Positions 16,329-25,033 of a stretch of 64,000 nt of DNA are shown here, piece after piece (position 1 is the first letter of the stretch; every line of letters starts with the position of its first letter). Source of the DNA: CATOSD01 sp965226695. GTDB taxonomy: Bacteria; Chloroflexota; Dehalococcoidia; Lucifugimonadales; CATOSD01. A model generated the notes under the pieces. That model searched no databases, was not told the DNA's origin, and saw only the letters and a list, made by a program, of their open reading frames with translations. Location of the stretch: assembly GCA_965226695.1 (NCBI GenBank), contig OZ245405.1, forward strand, positions 3,100,001 to 3,164,000, in the 5' to 3' direction. The position numbers and the translations under genes were made by a program.

Positions 16329-17465
16329 TTAGCCGAGCGAGGACAGGACGCCTCGCAGCGAGTGGTCGAATTCCTTCGCCTGCCAGCGGCGCACGTCCGG
16401 GCCTTCGAGCTCGGCAGGAAGACTGCCGGGACTGCGCGCAAGCCGTGTCAGGCTCGCAGTAGGCCAGAGGAGGCTCGGGTCCAGCCCCAACTCCGCGCCC
16501 AGCGACGTCCGCCACTGCTTGAGCCGCTTCATCCGTTCGCCCACTTTGCCGCGCTCCGACGGGCTCAGCCGCTCGCGGGTGGGTGCCTGCCTTGGCGGGC
16601 GTACCGGGTCCGCGTCCAGACCCTCCCGAATGGCGTCTCTGAGTCTTTGAACGCCCGGCCTCCGCCTGAACCGGCCCAGGCCTTTCACCTCTCCGAGTTT
16701 AACGTCCGGGTCCGCTGACACGCTCAAGAGGGCGTCGTTGGACATCACCTTGAACGGCGGCCTGTCCAACTCGCGCGCCAGCTCGTCGCGAAGCCGGCAC
16801 AGCGAGCGCAGAACGGCCAGCCCGCGCCCGTCGAGCGCGCGGCTTCCCTTCACCGCCAGAAAGGCCCCTTCACGGTCCGGTTCCGAGTGCCGGACCCGCT
16901 CTGTGCGTTCGCATTCCTCCCGCGCCCACCGAGTGCGACCAAGCTGCTGCAGCTGTTCGGCGAGGGAGGCCCGCAGACGCGCGAGGTGCACCACGTCGCC
17001 GGCGGCGTATCCCATGGCCTCCTCGCTCAGCGGACGGATCGTCCAGTCGGATCGCTGGAGGCTGCGCGGCTTCGGGAGCCTGACGCCGGCGTGCTCCTCG
17101 AGCACGGCCTGCAGCCCGAGGCGCCTCGAGCCGACGAACGCCGCGGCGACGGACGTGTCGAACAGGTTGTTCACTCTGAAGCCCCAGTCCCTGTCCAGGC
17201 TGCGTATGTCGTAGCCCGAGGCGTGGAATATCTTCTCCACTGCGGTGTCTGCCATCAGCTCGCCAAGCGGCGCGACGTCTCCGACGGCCAGCGGGTCGAC
17301 GAGGTACACGGCGTCCGGGGAGGCGAGCTGCACGAGGCATATCTGCTCCCTGTACCTGAAGAAGCCGTTGGCCTCCAGGTCCACGGCGACACTCGGCGAC
17401 GTGGATAGCACGTGCGTCGCCCGCGCCAGTTGGTCGGTGGTCTCTACCAGTTCGTAATCGCTCAA
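16329..17465 (-). CDS. rnd: Ribonuclease D
   Basis: 378 residues. The DEDDy 3'-5' exonuclease domain is complete: D29 and E31 in VAVDLEANGF, D86 in HASGYDIRSL, and Y153 and D157 in YAAGDVVHL. An HRDC domain follows at about 205-285 (LAVLRSLCRLRDELARELDRPP), with a second weaker helical C-terminal part. RNase D trims the 3' ends of tRNA precursors and other small RNAs. The order of domains and the length match bacterial Rnd. The gene is divergent from the metallophosphoesterase gene, with a dispersed repeat between them. Confidence 0.88.
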   Translation of the reverse strand: MSDYELVETTDQLARATHVLSTSPSVAVDLEANGFFRYREQICLVQLASPDAVYLVDPLAVGDVAPLGELMADTAVEKIFHASGYDIRSLDRDWGFRVNNLFDTSVAAAFVGSRRLGLQAVLEEHAGVRLPKPRSLQRSDWTIRPLSEEAMGYAAGDVVHLARLRASLAEQLQQLGRTRWAREECERTERVRHSEPDREGAFLAVKGSRALDGRGLAVLRSLCRLRDELARELDRPPFKVMSNDALLSVSADPDVKLGEVKGLGRFRRRPGVQRLRDAIREGLDADPVRPPRQAPTRERLSPSERGKVGERMKRLKQWRTSLGAELGLDPSLLWPTASLTRLARSPGSLPAELEGPDVRRWQAKEFDHSLRGVLSSLG

Positions 17466-17499
17466 GAGATGCTCCGGGGGAAGGGACTGGTCGCCACCA

Positions 17500-17526
17500 G
17501 CGGGCGGGTTTGAAACCCGCCCCTAC
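17500..17526. repeat. GGGCGGGTTTGAAACCCGCCC palindrome
   Basis: Nearly perfect inverted repeat with centre TTTGAAA. Close copies lie at about 2438, 22986 and, degenerate, 60172 and 62900. It sits in the divergent promoter region of rnd and the metallophosphoesterase gene. Confidence 0.75.
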
Positions 17527-17573
17527 AGCGTGGTGGGAAGGTGACTGCGCGGCGCCCGTAACCTTCAAGTTGC

Positions 17574-17602
17574 TTGTTCCCAATTTCACGATAGCATACA
17601 AT
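17574..17602 (+). promoter_or_regulatory. Predicted sigma-70-type promoter
   Basis: TTGTTC, a 17-bp spacer and TACAAT, placed 46 bp before the proposed TTG start of the metallophosphoesterase gene. The prediction is by match and spacing only. Confidence 0.45.
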
Positions 17603-17647
17603 GGGCGTGATTTTAAGCGATCGGCTGTTTGGGAGCGTTTCACGGCA

Positions 17648-18370
17648 TTGGCGACATCCGAACTGGGGGAGAGCGAGGGGCGTCCGGCGGTCAGGCTGCT
17701 GCACACCTCGGACCTGCACGTCGGCAGCGACGTCTACGCCGACGATGCCCTGCGTGGCCTCGACGCCGTGCTCGCGTCGGCGCGGCAGCACGAGGCGGAC
17801 GCGCTTCTAATCGCCGGGGACCTCTTCGACAACAAGCGCGTTTCGGACGCCACGGTGGACAGGGTGTTCGCCGACTTGGGCGCGCTCGGCAAGCCGGTAG
17901 TGGTGCTGCCGGGCAACCACGACACGCTGCTGACCATTGCCTGGAGGTCGCCCAAGCTGCCCCCGAACCTCAAACTGATGCGCACGGACGGCTCGGACAT
18001 GGTGTTTCTGGAGAAGCTGGGCCTGGCCGTGTGGGGGCGTCCCGTGTACGACCACCACCCGGGCAACCGACCCTTGGCCGGCCTGCCGGCCCGACCACAG
18101 GGCTGCTGGTACGTACCCATGGCGCACGGGCTGTTCATGGACGGGCCGATAGACGAGTTCCGGTCGTCGCCGATCACCACCGCCGAGATTGCCGACGCGG
18201 ACTGCGACTACGTGGCGCTGGGGCACGTTCACGCGCTGCGAGAGGTGTCGCAGAACGGGGTAACGGCCTACTACTCCGGCGCGCCGTCAGGCTCCCAGAC
18301 CAGGACGGTCATCGTGGTGGACCTGGACCCGCAGACCGGCGTCAGCGTCTCACCGTTCGTCATTCGCTGA
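17648..18370 (+). CDS. SbcD-like metallophosphoesterase
   Basis: About 240 residues from a TTG. The upstream in-frame extension runs through the dispersed palindrome and the predicted promoter, so it is not real. The calcineurin-type motifs are all present: HTSDLHVG, AGDLFDN, LPGNHD, PMAHG and LGHVH. These give a two-metal site for phosphodiester or nuclease activity. The length fits the catalytic domain of SbcD/Mre11 without the capping domain, and no SbcC ATPase is adjacent. It is likely a cytoplasmic phosphoesterase in DNA metabolism. The exact start is uncertain. Confidence 0.75.
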   Translation: MATSELGESEGRPAVRLLHTSDLHVGSDVYADDALRGLDAVLASARQHEADALLIAGDLFDNKRVSDATVDRVFADLGALGKPVVVLPGNHDTLLTIAWRSPKLPPNLKLMRTDGSDMVFLEKLGLAVWGRPVYDHHPGNRPLAGLPARPQGCWYVPMAHGLFMDGPIDEFRSSPITTAEIADADCDYVALGHVHALREVSQNGVTAYYSGAPSGSQTRTVIVVDLDPQTGVSVSPFVIR

Positions 18371-18396
18371 CGGGCGTGCGGGGGCAGGCGCTTTCA

Positions 18397-18508
18397 CCCT
18401 CACCCTAGCCCTCTCCCCCAGGGAGAGGGGACTCGTTGTCACACCCATCCCTTCGGCAAGCTCAGGGCAGGCACTAACCTTCCCCGTCGAGGGGGAAGGA
18501 ACCCGGTC
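18397..18508. repeat. Paired dispersed palindromes
   Basis: Two CTCTCCC/GGGAGAG-type units (CCCTCTCCCCCAGGGAGAGG and TTCCCCGTCGAGGGGGAAGG) flank a CCCTTCGGCAAGCTCAGGGC segment. The unit lies between the phosphoesterase gene and the two-component operon and may act as a bidirectional terminator. Confidence 0.65.
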
Positions 18509-18531
18509 CACCCTGCCGGCGCTATTCGCGC

Positions 18532-18537
18532 TATAAT
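18532..18537 (+). promoter_or_regulatory. Predicted -10 element, response-regulator operon
   Basis: A perfect TATAAT lies 31 bp before the response-regulator start. No good -35 match is seen, so it may depend on an activator, for example autoregulation. Confidence 0.4.
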
Positions 18538-18568
18538 GGGGCCGTATTTCACCATTCCGGAGCCTGCC

Positions 18569-19270
18569 ATGCCCGCACAGACCGTGCTCGTCGTCGAGGA
18601 CGAAGAGAACATTCTGGAGGCAATCAGGTACAACCTCGAGCACGAGGGGTACCGGGTGCTGGCCGCGCAGGACGGCGAAGAGGGTCTCACGCTGACGCGC
18701 CAGGACAACCCCGACCTGGTGGTGCTCGACATCATGCTGCCACAGCTCGACGGGTTCGAGCTGTGCCGCATATTGCGCCGCGAGAGCGACGTGCCCATAC
18801 TCATGCTGACGGCGAAGGGCGAGGAGATCGACCGCGTGGTGGGCCTGGAGCTGGGCGCGGACGACTACGTTACGAAGCCGTTCAGCATGAGGGAACTCGT
18901 GGTCAGGGTGCGAAACCTGCTGCGGCGCTCCAGAACGCCCGCCGGTCGGGACACGCAGACGGCGCCCAGCAGCGTGCTGAGCGTGAATGGCCTGGAGATG
19001 GACGTAGACGGCCACACCGCGAGGCTGGATGGGAAGCCGCTCCGGATGAAACCTCGCGAGTTCAGCCTTCTCGCGCTGCTGATGGAGAACATGGGCAGGG
19101 CGTTCACGCGCGAGCAAATTCTGGAACGCCTCTGGGGCTACGACTACATAGGCGACGCCCGGACTGTGGACGTGCACGTCCGCTGGCTGCGGGAGAAGAT
19201 AGAGCCTGTACCCGGCAAGCCTCGGAGAATCGTGACTATAAGGGGAGTAGGATACCGATTCGACGGCTGA
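18569..19270 (+). CDS. PhoB/OmpR-type response regulator
   Basis: 233 residues from the ATG that opens MPAQTVLVVEDEEN. The receiver domain has the acidic pair in VEDEE, the phospho-acceptor D54 in VVLDIMLP, Thr in MLTAKG and Lys in YVTKPFS. The C-terminal winged helix (about 130-230) ends with RTVDVHVRWLREKIEP and TIRGVGYRF, the classic OmpR/PhoB DNA-binding signature. It is activated by the histidine kinase encoded immediately downstream, whose start overlaps its stop. The targets are unknown; neighbouring uppP suggests an envelope-related regulon. Confidence 0.93.
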   Translation: MPAQTVLVVEDEENILEAIRYNLEHEGYRVLAAQDGEEGLTLTRQDNPDLVVLDIMLPQLDGFELCRILRRESDVPILMLTAKGEEIDRVVGLELGADDYVTKPFSMRELVVRVRNLLRRSRTPAGRDTQTAPSSVLSVNGLEMDVDGHTARLDGKPLRMKPREFSLLALLMENMGRAFTREQILERLWGYDYIGDARTVDVHVRWLREKIEPVPGKPRRIVTIRGVGYRFDG

Positions 19271-21039
19271 GACTGCCACGGTCGCTACAGTGGCGGATCG
19301 CGCTCGCGTACACCACGCTCATATTCGTCACGATGGGCGTCGTCAGCATCTACTTGGTCGGCTTCATTCGCGACACCTTCTACTCCAACCTCGAGCAGCG
19401 GTTTCAGGAGGAGGCGGGACTGCTGAGCGCGGGCGTGTCCCACCTGATGCTGCAACCGATCGACCTCGAGGGGCTGGACCGGACTGCCCGGCGCACCAGC
19501 GAGATTATCGACGCGCGCGTTACGGTGCTGGACCTGAACGGAGGCGTGCTAGCAGACTCGGGGGACGCGCTCGCAAGCGGCGAGGCCTTCGCCGACCGGC
19601 CGGAGTTTCGCTGGGCGGCGAATGTAGGCGCGAGCGAGGTGACGCGCAGGAACCCCCGAACGGGCGAGGACACGCTCTACGTGGGAGCGCGGGTCGAGGC
19701 GGGCGGACTACCGGTGGGCATCGTGATCACCGAGGTGCCCGTTTCGCGGGCGCAGTCCAGCGTCAACCGCATAATCGCCACCATCATCCTGGCCGCGCTC
19801 ATCGTCGCCTGCCTCTCCGTCAGTCTTGGATTCTACCTGGCGCGCCGCACCTCGCGCTCGGTCAAGTCGGTCGCGGAGGGCGCGCGCAGGCTCGCCCGGG
19901 GCGACCTCGACCACCGCGTGCGCGCGCTTTCAATGGACGAGACCCAGGACCTGGCCGCCGCGTTCAACGGCATGGCGGCATCGCTGCGCGAGATGGTCGG
20001 CGACCTCTCGGCAGAGCGCAACAAGCTTTCCGCCGTGCTCGACGTGATGAGGGACGGCGTGATTGTGGTCGAGGCGAACGGCGAAATCGCCCTGATGAAC
20101 GAGGCCGCCGGCGAGCTGCTGGACGCGAGCATGAGCCGCGTAACGGGAAGCCGCCTCATCGAGGTGGTGCGGGACCATGAGCTGCAGCAGCTTATTGCCC
20201 GCGCGCTGGCGACCGGCGAGCCTATCCAGGGCGAGGTGGAGCTGTTGCACCGCCGCCGCTTTCTCAGCGCAACCGCCGTGCCGCTGAGCCAGGGGCCGCA
20301 GGGCGGCGTGCTGCTGACGCTGCACGACCTCACGAGCATCCGGCAGGCCGAGACGACGCGCAAGGAGTTCGTCAGCAACGTGTCGCACGAGATGCGCAGC
20401 CCGCTGGCGTCGGTTAAAGCGATGATCGAGACGCTGGAGGGGGGCGCGATCGACGATCGCAACGTGGCGCAGGACTTCCTGAGAAGAGTACACCGAGACG
20501 TAAACCGGATGACCAGCATGGTCAACGACCTGCTTCACCTCTCGCGCCTGGAGAGCGGCCAGGCGGAGTTGCGCCCCACGGCCGTGGACCTGGGGGCCGT
20601 GCTGGAAGAGGCCGCCTCGCAGTTCCGGCTGCAGGCGGCGGCGATGGACGTCGGCCTGGTATCCGACTTTCCGCTAGCGCTGCCCCGAGTGAGGGCGGAG
20701 GAGGAGAAGCTGCTACAGGTGCTGGTGAACCTTCTCGAGAACGCCCTCAAGTTCACCCCTTCCGGGGGGGCGATTACACTGTGGGCCAGAGACGCCGGCG
20801 ACCGCGTGGAGATTGGCGTTAGCGACACGGGCGTCGGCATCCCGCGCGAGCACCTGCCGCACGTGTTCGAGCGGTTCTACAAGGTGGACCGGGCGCGCCG
20901 GGACTCAGGCGCGGGATTGGGGCTCGCCATCGTCAAGCACATCGTGCACGCCTACGGCGGCGAGGTGGGCGTTAGAAGCGAAGAAGGCGTGGGCAGCACG
21001 TTCACCTTTACGGTGCCGCACGCCTCGCGCGAAGCCTAG
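19267..21039 (+). CDS. PhoR-like membrane sensor histidine kinase
   Basis: 590 residues if it starts at the CTG at 19267. That codon overlaps the regulator's TGA as CTGA, and no ATG, GTG or TTG lies at a sensible position before the first membrane helix. TM1 is about 12-32 and an extracytoplasmic sensor domain runs about 33-160. TM2 (IATIILAALIVACLSVSLGF) is about 165-187 and is followed by HAMP and a PAS-like region. HisKA has H374 in SHEMRSP. HATPase_c has NLLENALKFT, SDTGVGIP and GAGLGLAIV. It autophosphorylates on H374 and passes the phosphate to D54 of the upstream regulator. Confidence 0.88.
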   Translation: MRLPRSLQWRIALAYTTLIFVTMGVVSIYLVGFIRDTFYSNLEQRFQEEAGLLSAGVSHLMLQPIDLEGLDRTARRTSEIIDARVTVLDLNGGVLADSGDALASGEAFADRPEFRWAANVGASEVTRRNPRTGEDTLYVGARVEAGGLPVGIVITEVPVSRAQSSVNRIIATIILAALIVACLSVSLGFYLARRTSRSVKSVAEGARRLARGDLDHRVRALSMDETQDLAAAFNGMAASLREMVGDLSAERNKLSAVLDVMRDGVIVVEANGEIALMNEAAGELLDASMSRVTGSRLIEVVRDHELQQLIARALATGEPIQGEVELLHRRRFLSATAVPLSQGPQGGVLLTLHDLTSIRQAETTRKEFVSNVSHEMRSPLASVKAMIETLEGGAIDDRNVAQDFLRRVHRDVNRMTSMVNDLLHLSRLESGQAELRPTAVDLGAVLEEAASQFRLQAAAMDVGLVSDFPLALPRVRAEEEKLLQVLVNLLENALKFTPSGGAITLWARDAGDRVEIGVSDTGVGIPREHLPHVFERFYKVDRARRDSGAGLGLAIVKHIVHAYGGEVGVRSEEGVGSTFTFTVPHASREA

Positions 21040-21054
21040 ACGCCGGCCACAGGA

Positions 21055-21840
21055 ATGGACGAGGCGCTACTGCTCGGCATGCTTCAGGGGCTGACCGAGT
21101 GGCTGCCCATCAGCTCCCAGGGAGTGGTGACCGTCGCCCAGTCCGCCCTGCTCGACCGCCCGCTGAGCGAGGCCGTGGCCTTCGCCCTGTGGCTTCACGT
21201 CGGCACCGCGTGCGCCGCGCTGCTCGCGCTCCGCCGCGAAGCGTGGGGTGTGCTGCGGGACGCGGCTTCCGCTCCGCTGCGCCCATCGCCCCGGCTCCGA
21301 TTCCTCGCTATCGCGACCGTCGTCAGCGCGGCCATCGGTCTCCCGCTGCTGCTCGCGCTTGGCGAGCTTTCTGAGAGTCTCGGGGCGCTGGGAATGGGCG
21401 TCGTGGGCATCTTGATGATGGCGTCGGGCGTGTTGCAGCTACGCCGTCCGCTAGAATCCTCTTCCGACCGCGAGGAGCCGACACCCGTGGACGCGCTGGT
21501 CGCGGGGGTGGCGCAGGGACTGGCCGCGCTGCCCGGGCTGAGCCGCTCGGGCCTGACGGTGGCCGCGCTGCTGGGAAGGCGCGTGGAGCGAGGCGAGGCG
21601 CTGGTGCTCAGCTACCTGATGAGTATTCCGGCGAGCCTGGGCGCGGGGCTGTTCGCGATTGTGGACGGTGGCGCGGCGAGCACGTGGCCGGCACTGGCGG
21701 CCGCGGCGGTGGCCTGCGGCGTGGGCCTCGTAACCATAAGGGCGCTGCTATCGTTCGCGCAGCGGGTGAACGTGGGCGGTTTCGTCATCGCGGCGGGCGC
21801 GGTGACGCTGGCTGGGGCGGCGTGGCAGGCGCTGGGGTAG
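21055..21840 (+). CDS. uppP: Undecaprenyl-diphosphatase
   Basis: 261 residues with about seven membrane helices. The two active-site signatures are present: GLTEWLPISSQG (about 12-23) and PGLSRSGLTVA (about 161-171). The enzyme dephosphorylates undecaprenyl pyrophosphate to recycle the lipid carrier of peptidoglycan synthesis and gives bacitracin resistance. The canonical SSSAHL is replaced by SSQGVV, as in some archaeal and Chloroflexota homologs, so a related polyprenyl phosphatase role is possible. It starts 15 bp after the kinase stop and is probably in its operon. Confidence 0.8.
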   Translation: MDEALLLGMLQGLTEWLPISSQGVVTVAQSALLDRPLSEAVAFALWLHVGTACAALLALRREAWGVLRDAASAPLRPSPRLRFLAIATVVSAAIGLPLLLALGELSESLGALGMGVVGILMMASGVLQLRRPLESSSDREEPTPVDALVAGVAQGLAALPGLSRSGLTVAALLGRRVERGEALVLSYLMSIPASLGAGLFAIVDGGAASTWPALAAAAVACGVGLVTIRALLSFAQRVNVGGFVIAAGAVTLAGAAWQALG

Positions 21841-21844
21841 AGGC

Positions 21845-21953
21845 GCCTCCTCTCCCCTGGTGGCAGAGGATTGAGGTGAGGGGGGATCAGGCGGTGCCTT
21901 ACCGTCACCCCCATCCTAATGGCGATTCCCCCATCAAGGGGGAAGGGACTTAG
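21845..21953. repeat. Dispersed palindromic repeats
   Basis: Decayed copies of the CTCTCCC/GGGAGAG family, including ATTCCCCCATCAAGGGGGAA near 21925. They fill the gap between convergent uppP and the phosphotriesterase homolog. Confidence 0.6.
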
Positions 21954-22909
21954 CCGTGGTTGCCTTCGAAGAAGCGGCGCGGGTTGTTCACCATGATGTT
22001 GTCCACGTCTTCCTGGGTGGCGCCTAGCTCCAGTAGCCGGGGCAGCACCTTGCGCGTTATGAACAGGTAGCCGTCGGGGTTGTAGCGCCGCCGGTCCTCC
22101 TGCATCTCGCGGCTGGCGATGCTCAGCGTGACGGACCAGTCGTGGCCCAGCATGATGCGATGGCCAAACCCGGCCTCTATCAGCCGCATGGCCGTCTGCG
22201 TGCGGCCTTCCCAGTCCGGCGTGCCCGGCGTGCGGCCGCCGGGATAGCGGTCCAGCCCGATCCACACGCCCTTCTTCAGCAGGCCTACCAGGTAGTCGGT
22301 GTCGGTGGTATCGTTGCTGTGGCCGACGTAGACGCGGTTGAGGTCCACGCCCTCGTCTTCGAAAATGCGTACCTGTTGCTCGCCCACGCGCTCGGGCGCC
22401 CAGGTGTGGGTGGATATCGGGACGCCGGTCGCCTTCTGCGCCCTGGCCGCCGCGCGCAGGATTATCTCGCCCTCCGGCGTTACGCCGCCCACGTCGTTGG
22501 CGACCTTGATGATGCCGGCCTTGATGCCCGTGCCCTCTATGCCCTCCACGATCTCGCGGGTGTACAGGGGAGCTATCATGTCGGGGGTCGCCGTCCAGAA
22601 CACGCGCGGGATGTCGCGCCAGGTGCCCGTGGCGCAGATGACGTTGACACCGGACTCGCGGGACACGTGCTCGAGCATCCTGATGTCGCGGCCCAGGTCG
22701 ATCGTCGTCACGTCGATGATGGTGCGCAGGCCCTCGGCTCGGGCCTCGCTGAGCTGGGCGATGGCGCGCTCGATGGTGCCCTCGCGGTCGATGAACTCCG
22801 GGTAGACGTACTGGATGCCGGCGGACGACACGATGACGTGCTCATGGGACAGGGTGAAACCCATGTCCGCGGTGTCCATCGGGCCGAGAACGGAGTTTAT
22901 CGTTGCCAT
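21950..22909 (-). CDS. Phosphotriesterase-family hydrolase, lysine type
   Basis: 319 residues, TIM barrel. Metal ligands are visible: H22 and H24 in LSHEHV, K134 in IIKVAND (the site of the carbamylated bridging lysine), H167 in STHTWA, H196 in VGHSND and D256 in LGHDWS. The family includes phosphotriesterases and lactonases; the native substrate is unknown. It differs from the two other homologs in this window, which carry Glu instead of the bridging Lys. It lies downstream of, and on the same strand as, the FAH-family gene, from which a palindromic repeat separates it. Confidence 0.85.
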   Translation of the reverse strand: MATINSVLGPMDTADMGFTLSHEHVIVSSAGIQYVYPEFIDREGTIERAIAQLSEARAEGLRTIIDVTTIDLGRDIRMLEHVSRESGVNVICATGTWRDIPRVFWTATPDMIAPLYTREIVEGIEGTGIKAGIIKVANDVGGVTPEGEIILRAAARAQKATGVPISTHTWAPERVGEQQVRIFEDEGVDLNRVYVGHSNDTTDTDYLVGLLKKGVWIGLDRYPGGRTPGTPDWEGRTQTAMRLIEAGFGHRIMLGHDWSVTLSIASREMQEDRRRYNPDGYLFITRKVLPRLLELGATQEDVDNIMVNNPRRFFEGNHG

Positions 22910-22983
22910 GGGTAGCGTCTCCCTCTGCGTTTTCGCTGCAGTCAGATGGACGTCTATTGCGACAGTGGCCGGTTACCACGCCG

Positions 22984-23011
22984 ACGCGGGCGGGTTTGAA
23001 ACCCGCCCCTA
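22984..23011. repeat. GGGCGGGTTTGAAACCCGCCC palindrome
   Basis: Same family as the copy at 17500. On the minus strand its first bases (TAGGGGCGGG) supply the stop codon of the FAH-family gene. Confidence 0.75.
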
Positions 23012-23788
23012 CTCGCCTGCCACCGGGTTGCTGAGCGTGCCTACACCGGTGATCTCAACGTCGACCACGTCGCCCGCCTTCATGTTCTGGGTAGCGCCAT
23101 CGGTGCCCATCCAGACCACGTCGCCGGGGTAGAGCGTCAGGTAGCGGCTCATGGCGCTGATGTAGGTCTGCACGCCAAAGATCATGCCGTTGGTGGGGAA
23201 TTGGGACACCACCTCGCCGTTCAGCCTTACGGTGGTCTGCATGGAGTCCAGGTCCGCGTCGGTCTCGATCCACGGCCCCATGGGCTTGAAGGTGTCGGTG
23301 TTCTTGGCGCGCCACAGCGTGCGGTCCGAGGCCTGCCAGGTGCGCTCGCTAACGTCGTTGCCTATGGAGTAACCGAGCACGCAGGAGAGCGCGTCGGCCT
23401 CCGACAGGTTCTTGGCCCGCTTGCCGATGACGACGACAAGCTCGCCCTCGTACTGCACGCGCTCGGTGGCGTCGGCCGGAATCACTATCGGCTCGCCGTG
23501 CGCGATGATGGCGTTGTTGGCGCGGTAGCCGATATCGGGCTTTTCGGGCAGGTTGGGCTCGGTGCCGAGCAGCGTTGCCGCCTCCCGCACGTGCTCCTCG
23601 TAGTTTATGCCGGCCGCGTAGAACGTGCGGGGAATGACGGGCGCGAGCAGCTTCACCGAGTCCAGGCCGACGGGTTCGCCGGACCGCTCGTAGTCGCCGA
23701 ACGGGCCGCCGGTCACCGGCTGTACGCTGTCGCCCTCCGCTATGCCGTAGACGGCCTGTCCGTTTGATTCGTACCTCACCCAGCGCAT
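23009..23788 (-). CDS. Fumarylacetoacetate hydrolase family protein
   Basis: 259 residues. The FAH fold is shown by PDIGYRANNAI, VQYEGELVVVIGK (two metal-binding Glu), YSIGNDVSERTWQ (metal-binding Asp) and FKPMGPWIET, with a C-terminal PGDVVWMGTDG. Members hydrate or cleave C-C bonds of diketo or oxo acids in aromatic catabolism, or decarboxylate oxaloacetate. The short N-terminal domain is typical of bacterial members. The stop codon lies inside a dispersed palindrome, so the last residues may not be original. It probably lies upstream of the phosphotriesterase homolog in one transcript. Confidence 0.85.
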   Translation of the reverse strand: MRWVRYESNGQAVYGIAEGDSVQPVTGGPFGDYERSGEPVGLDSVKLLAPVIPRTFYAAGINYEEHVREAATLLGTEPNLPEKPDIGYRANNAIIAHGEPIVIPADATERVQYEGELVVVIGKRAKNLSEADALSCVLGYSIGNDVSERTWQASDRTLWRAKNTDTFKPMGPWIETDADLDSMQTTVRLNGEVVSQFPTNGMIFGVQTYISAMSRYLTLYPGDVVWMGTDGATQNMKAGDVVDVEITGVGTLSNPVAGE

Positions 23789-23898
23789 GATGGCCTCACT
23801 CTCTCAGCGGAGTCGCGGCGTCCGGCCGCCAGATGCCGGCTACTATAGCAATCCCAGGGCGGGCTTTCAAACGGGCAGGGGCGGCACCCCGGTCCCGG

Positions 23899-24840
23899 TC
23901 ACGGGGATTGCTCGTGCTCGTCGGATCGCTCTTCGGGAGACGCGCGAGGGTGCGCGGCCTCGTACACGCGGCGGGCTTCGGCGCCGGTGACGTGCGTGTA
24001 GATCTGGGTTGTGGCGGGGCTGGCGTGGCCAAGCAGCTCCTGGACGACTCGGAGGTCGGCGCCGCCCTCGAGCATGTGAGTGGCGTAGGAGTGGCGCAGG
24101 GTGTGCGGGTGCACCCAGCCGCCGAGGCCGGCCTGGGCGGCGTAGGAGCGCACCTTTTGCTGAATGCTGCGCTGGCTGAGCCGCCCTCCAAAGCGGTTGA
24201 GGAACAGAGCGCCGTCGCTGTCGTCGGTCGCGAGAGACGGGCGGACGTCGCGCAGGTACAGCGATAGCGCGTCGCGCGCGGGGACGCCGATGAGCACAAC
24301 ACGCTCCTTGGACCCCTTGCCCACGACCCGCAGCTCGCGGGCGCCGAGGTCGAGGTCAACCACGTCCAGGTCGCGCGCCTCGCTCACGCGCAGGCCGGCG
24401 CCGTAGATGAGCTCGAGCAGGGCGCGGTCCCTGATCTTGCCGGGGTCGGAGGTATCGGCGGCCTGCACCAGCTTCGTGGCCTCGTTCTGGGAAAGGAAGC
24501 GCGGCAGCCTGGAGTCGAGCTTCATCACGCCGCGCCGGGGCAGCGGGTCGGCGTCGATGAGCTTGAGCCGCACCAGCCACCGCAGCAGGGTGCGGAGTGC
24601 GCTGACCTTGCGGGCGACGCTGCGCCGGACGTAGCCAAGCTCGATGAGCCAGGCGAGGTAGGCGCGCAACGCGGCGCGGTCGAGCGCCTTCAGGTCGGGC
24701 ACGCTATTCTTGAGCATGAAGTCGAACAGCGGCTCGAGGTCCGTCCTGTAGTTGCGCACGGTCAGGCCGGCCAGGCCGCGCTCCACGCGCAGGTGCTGTT
24801 CGAAGCGTCGCATCAGCTCACGCCACTCGTGTTGCTCCAT
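23899..24840 (-). CDS. Tyrosine recombinase, XerC/XerD type
   Basis: 313 residues. A SAM-like N-terminal domain (about 8-95) precedes the catalytic domain with R151 (GAGLRVSEA), K175/K178 (VGKGSKER), H246 and R249 (HTLRHSYATHML), H272 (LLGHAS) and the nucleophile Y281 (QIYTHV). All catalytic residues are intact. Length and spacing fit XerC/D, which resolve chromosome dimers at dif. Because an AT-rich block of unknown genes begins right behind its start, an integrase role for a mobile island is an alternative. The C-terminal tail (about 295-313) is acidic and unusual. Confidence 0.85.
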   Translation of the reverse strand: MEQHEWRELMRRFEQHLRVERGLAGLTVRNYRTDLEPLFDFMLKNSVPDLKALDRAALRAYLAWLIELGYVRRSVARKVSALRTLLRWLVRLKLIDADPLPRRGVMKLDSRLPRFLSQNEATKLVQAADTSDPGKIRDRALLELIYGAGLRVSEARDLDVVDLDLGARELRVVGKGSKERVVLIGVPARDALSLYLRDVRPSLATDDSDGALFLNRFGGRLSQRSIQQKVRSYAAQAGLGGWVHPHTLRHSYATHMLEGGADLRVVQELLGHASPATTQIYTHVTGAEARRVYEAAHPRASPEERSDEHEQSP

Positions 24841-24999
24841 GACGCGGAGGGTAACGGGAACGGAGCGCGGGCATCTAGCGGAATGGGGGCTACTTTGCGG
24901 CGCGTGAGGGGCAAGGCCACTCCGAAGTCTCCTCTCCTTTTCGTGGGAGGGGGTTCGGGTGGAGGGACCTTGGAATGGTCCTACGTGCGGGGGTTGCCC

Positions 25000-25027
25000 T
25001 TTACGGATGGGAATCTTGCGCTATAAT
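25000..25027 (+). promoter_or_regulatory. Predicted promoter for the 25.0-kb small RNA
   Basis: TTTACG, a 16-bp spacer and a perfect TATAAT. No credible protein gene follows on this strand before the terminator at 25152. Confidence 0.55.
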
Positions 25028-25033
25028 TAGGGT

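Noticed and set aside
17510..17647. N-terminal extension of the metallophosphoesterase
   Set aside because: The TTG lies inside a dispersed palindrome and the frame crosses the predicted promoter; similarity starts only near VRLLHTSD.
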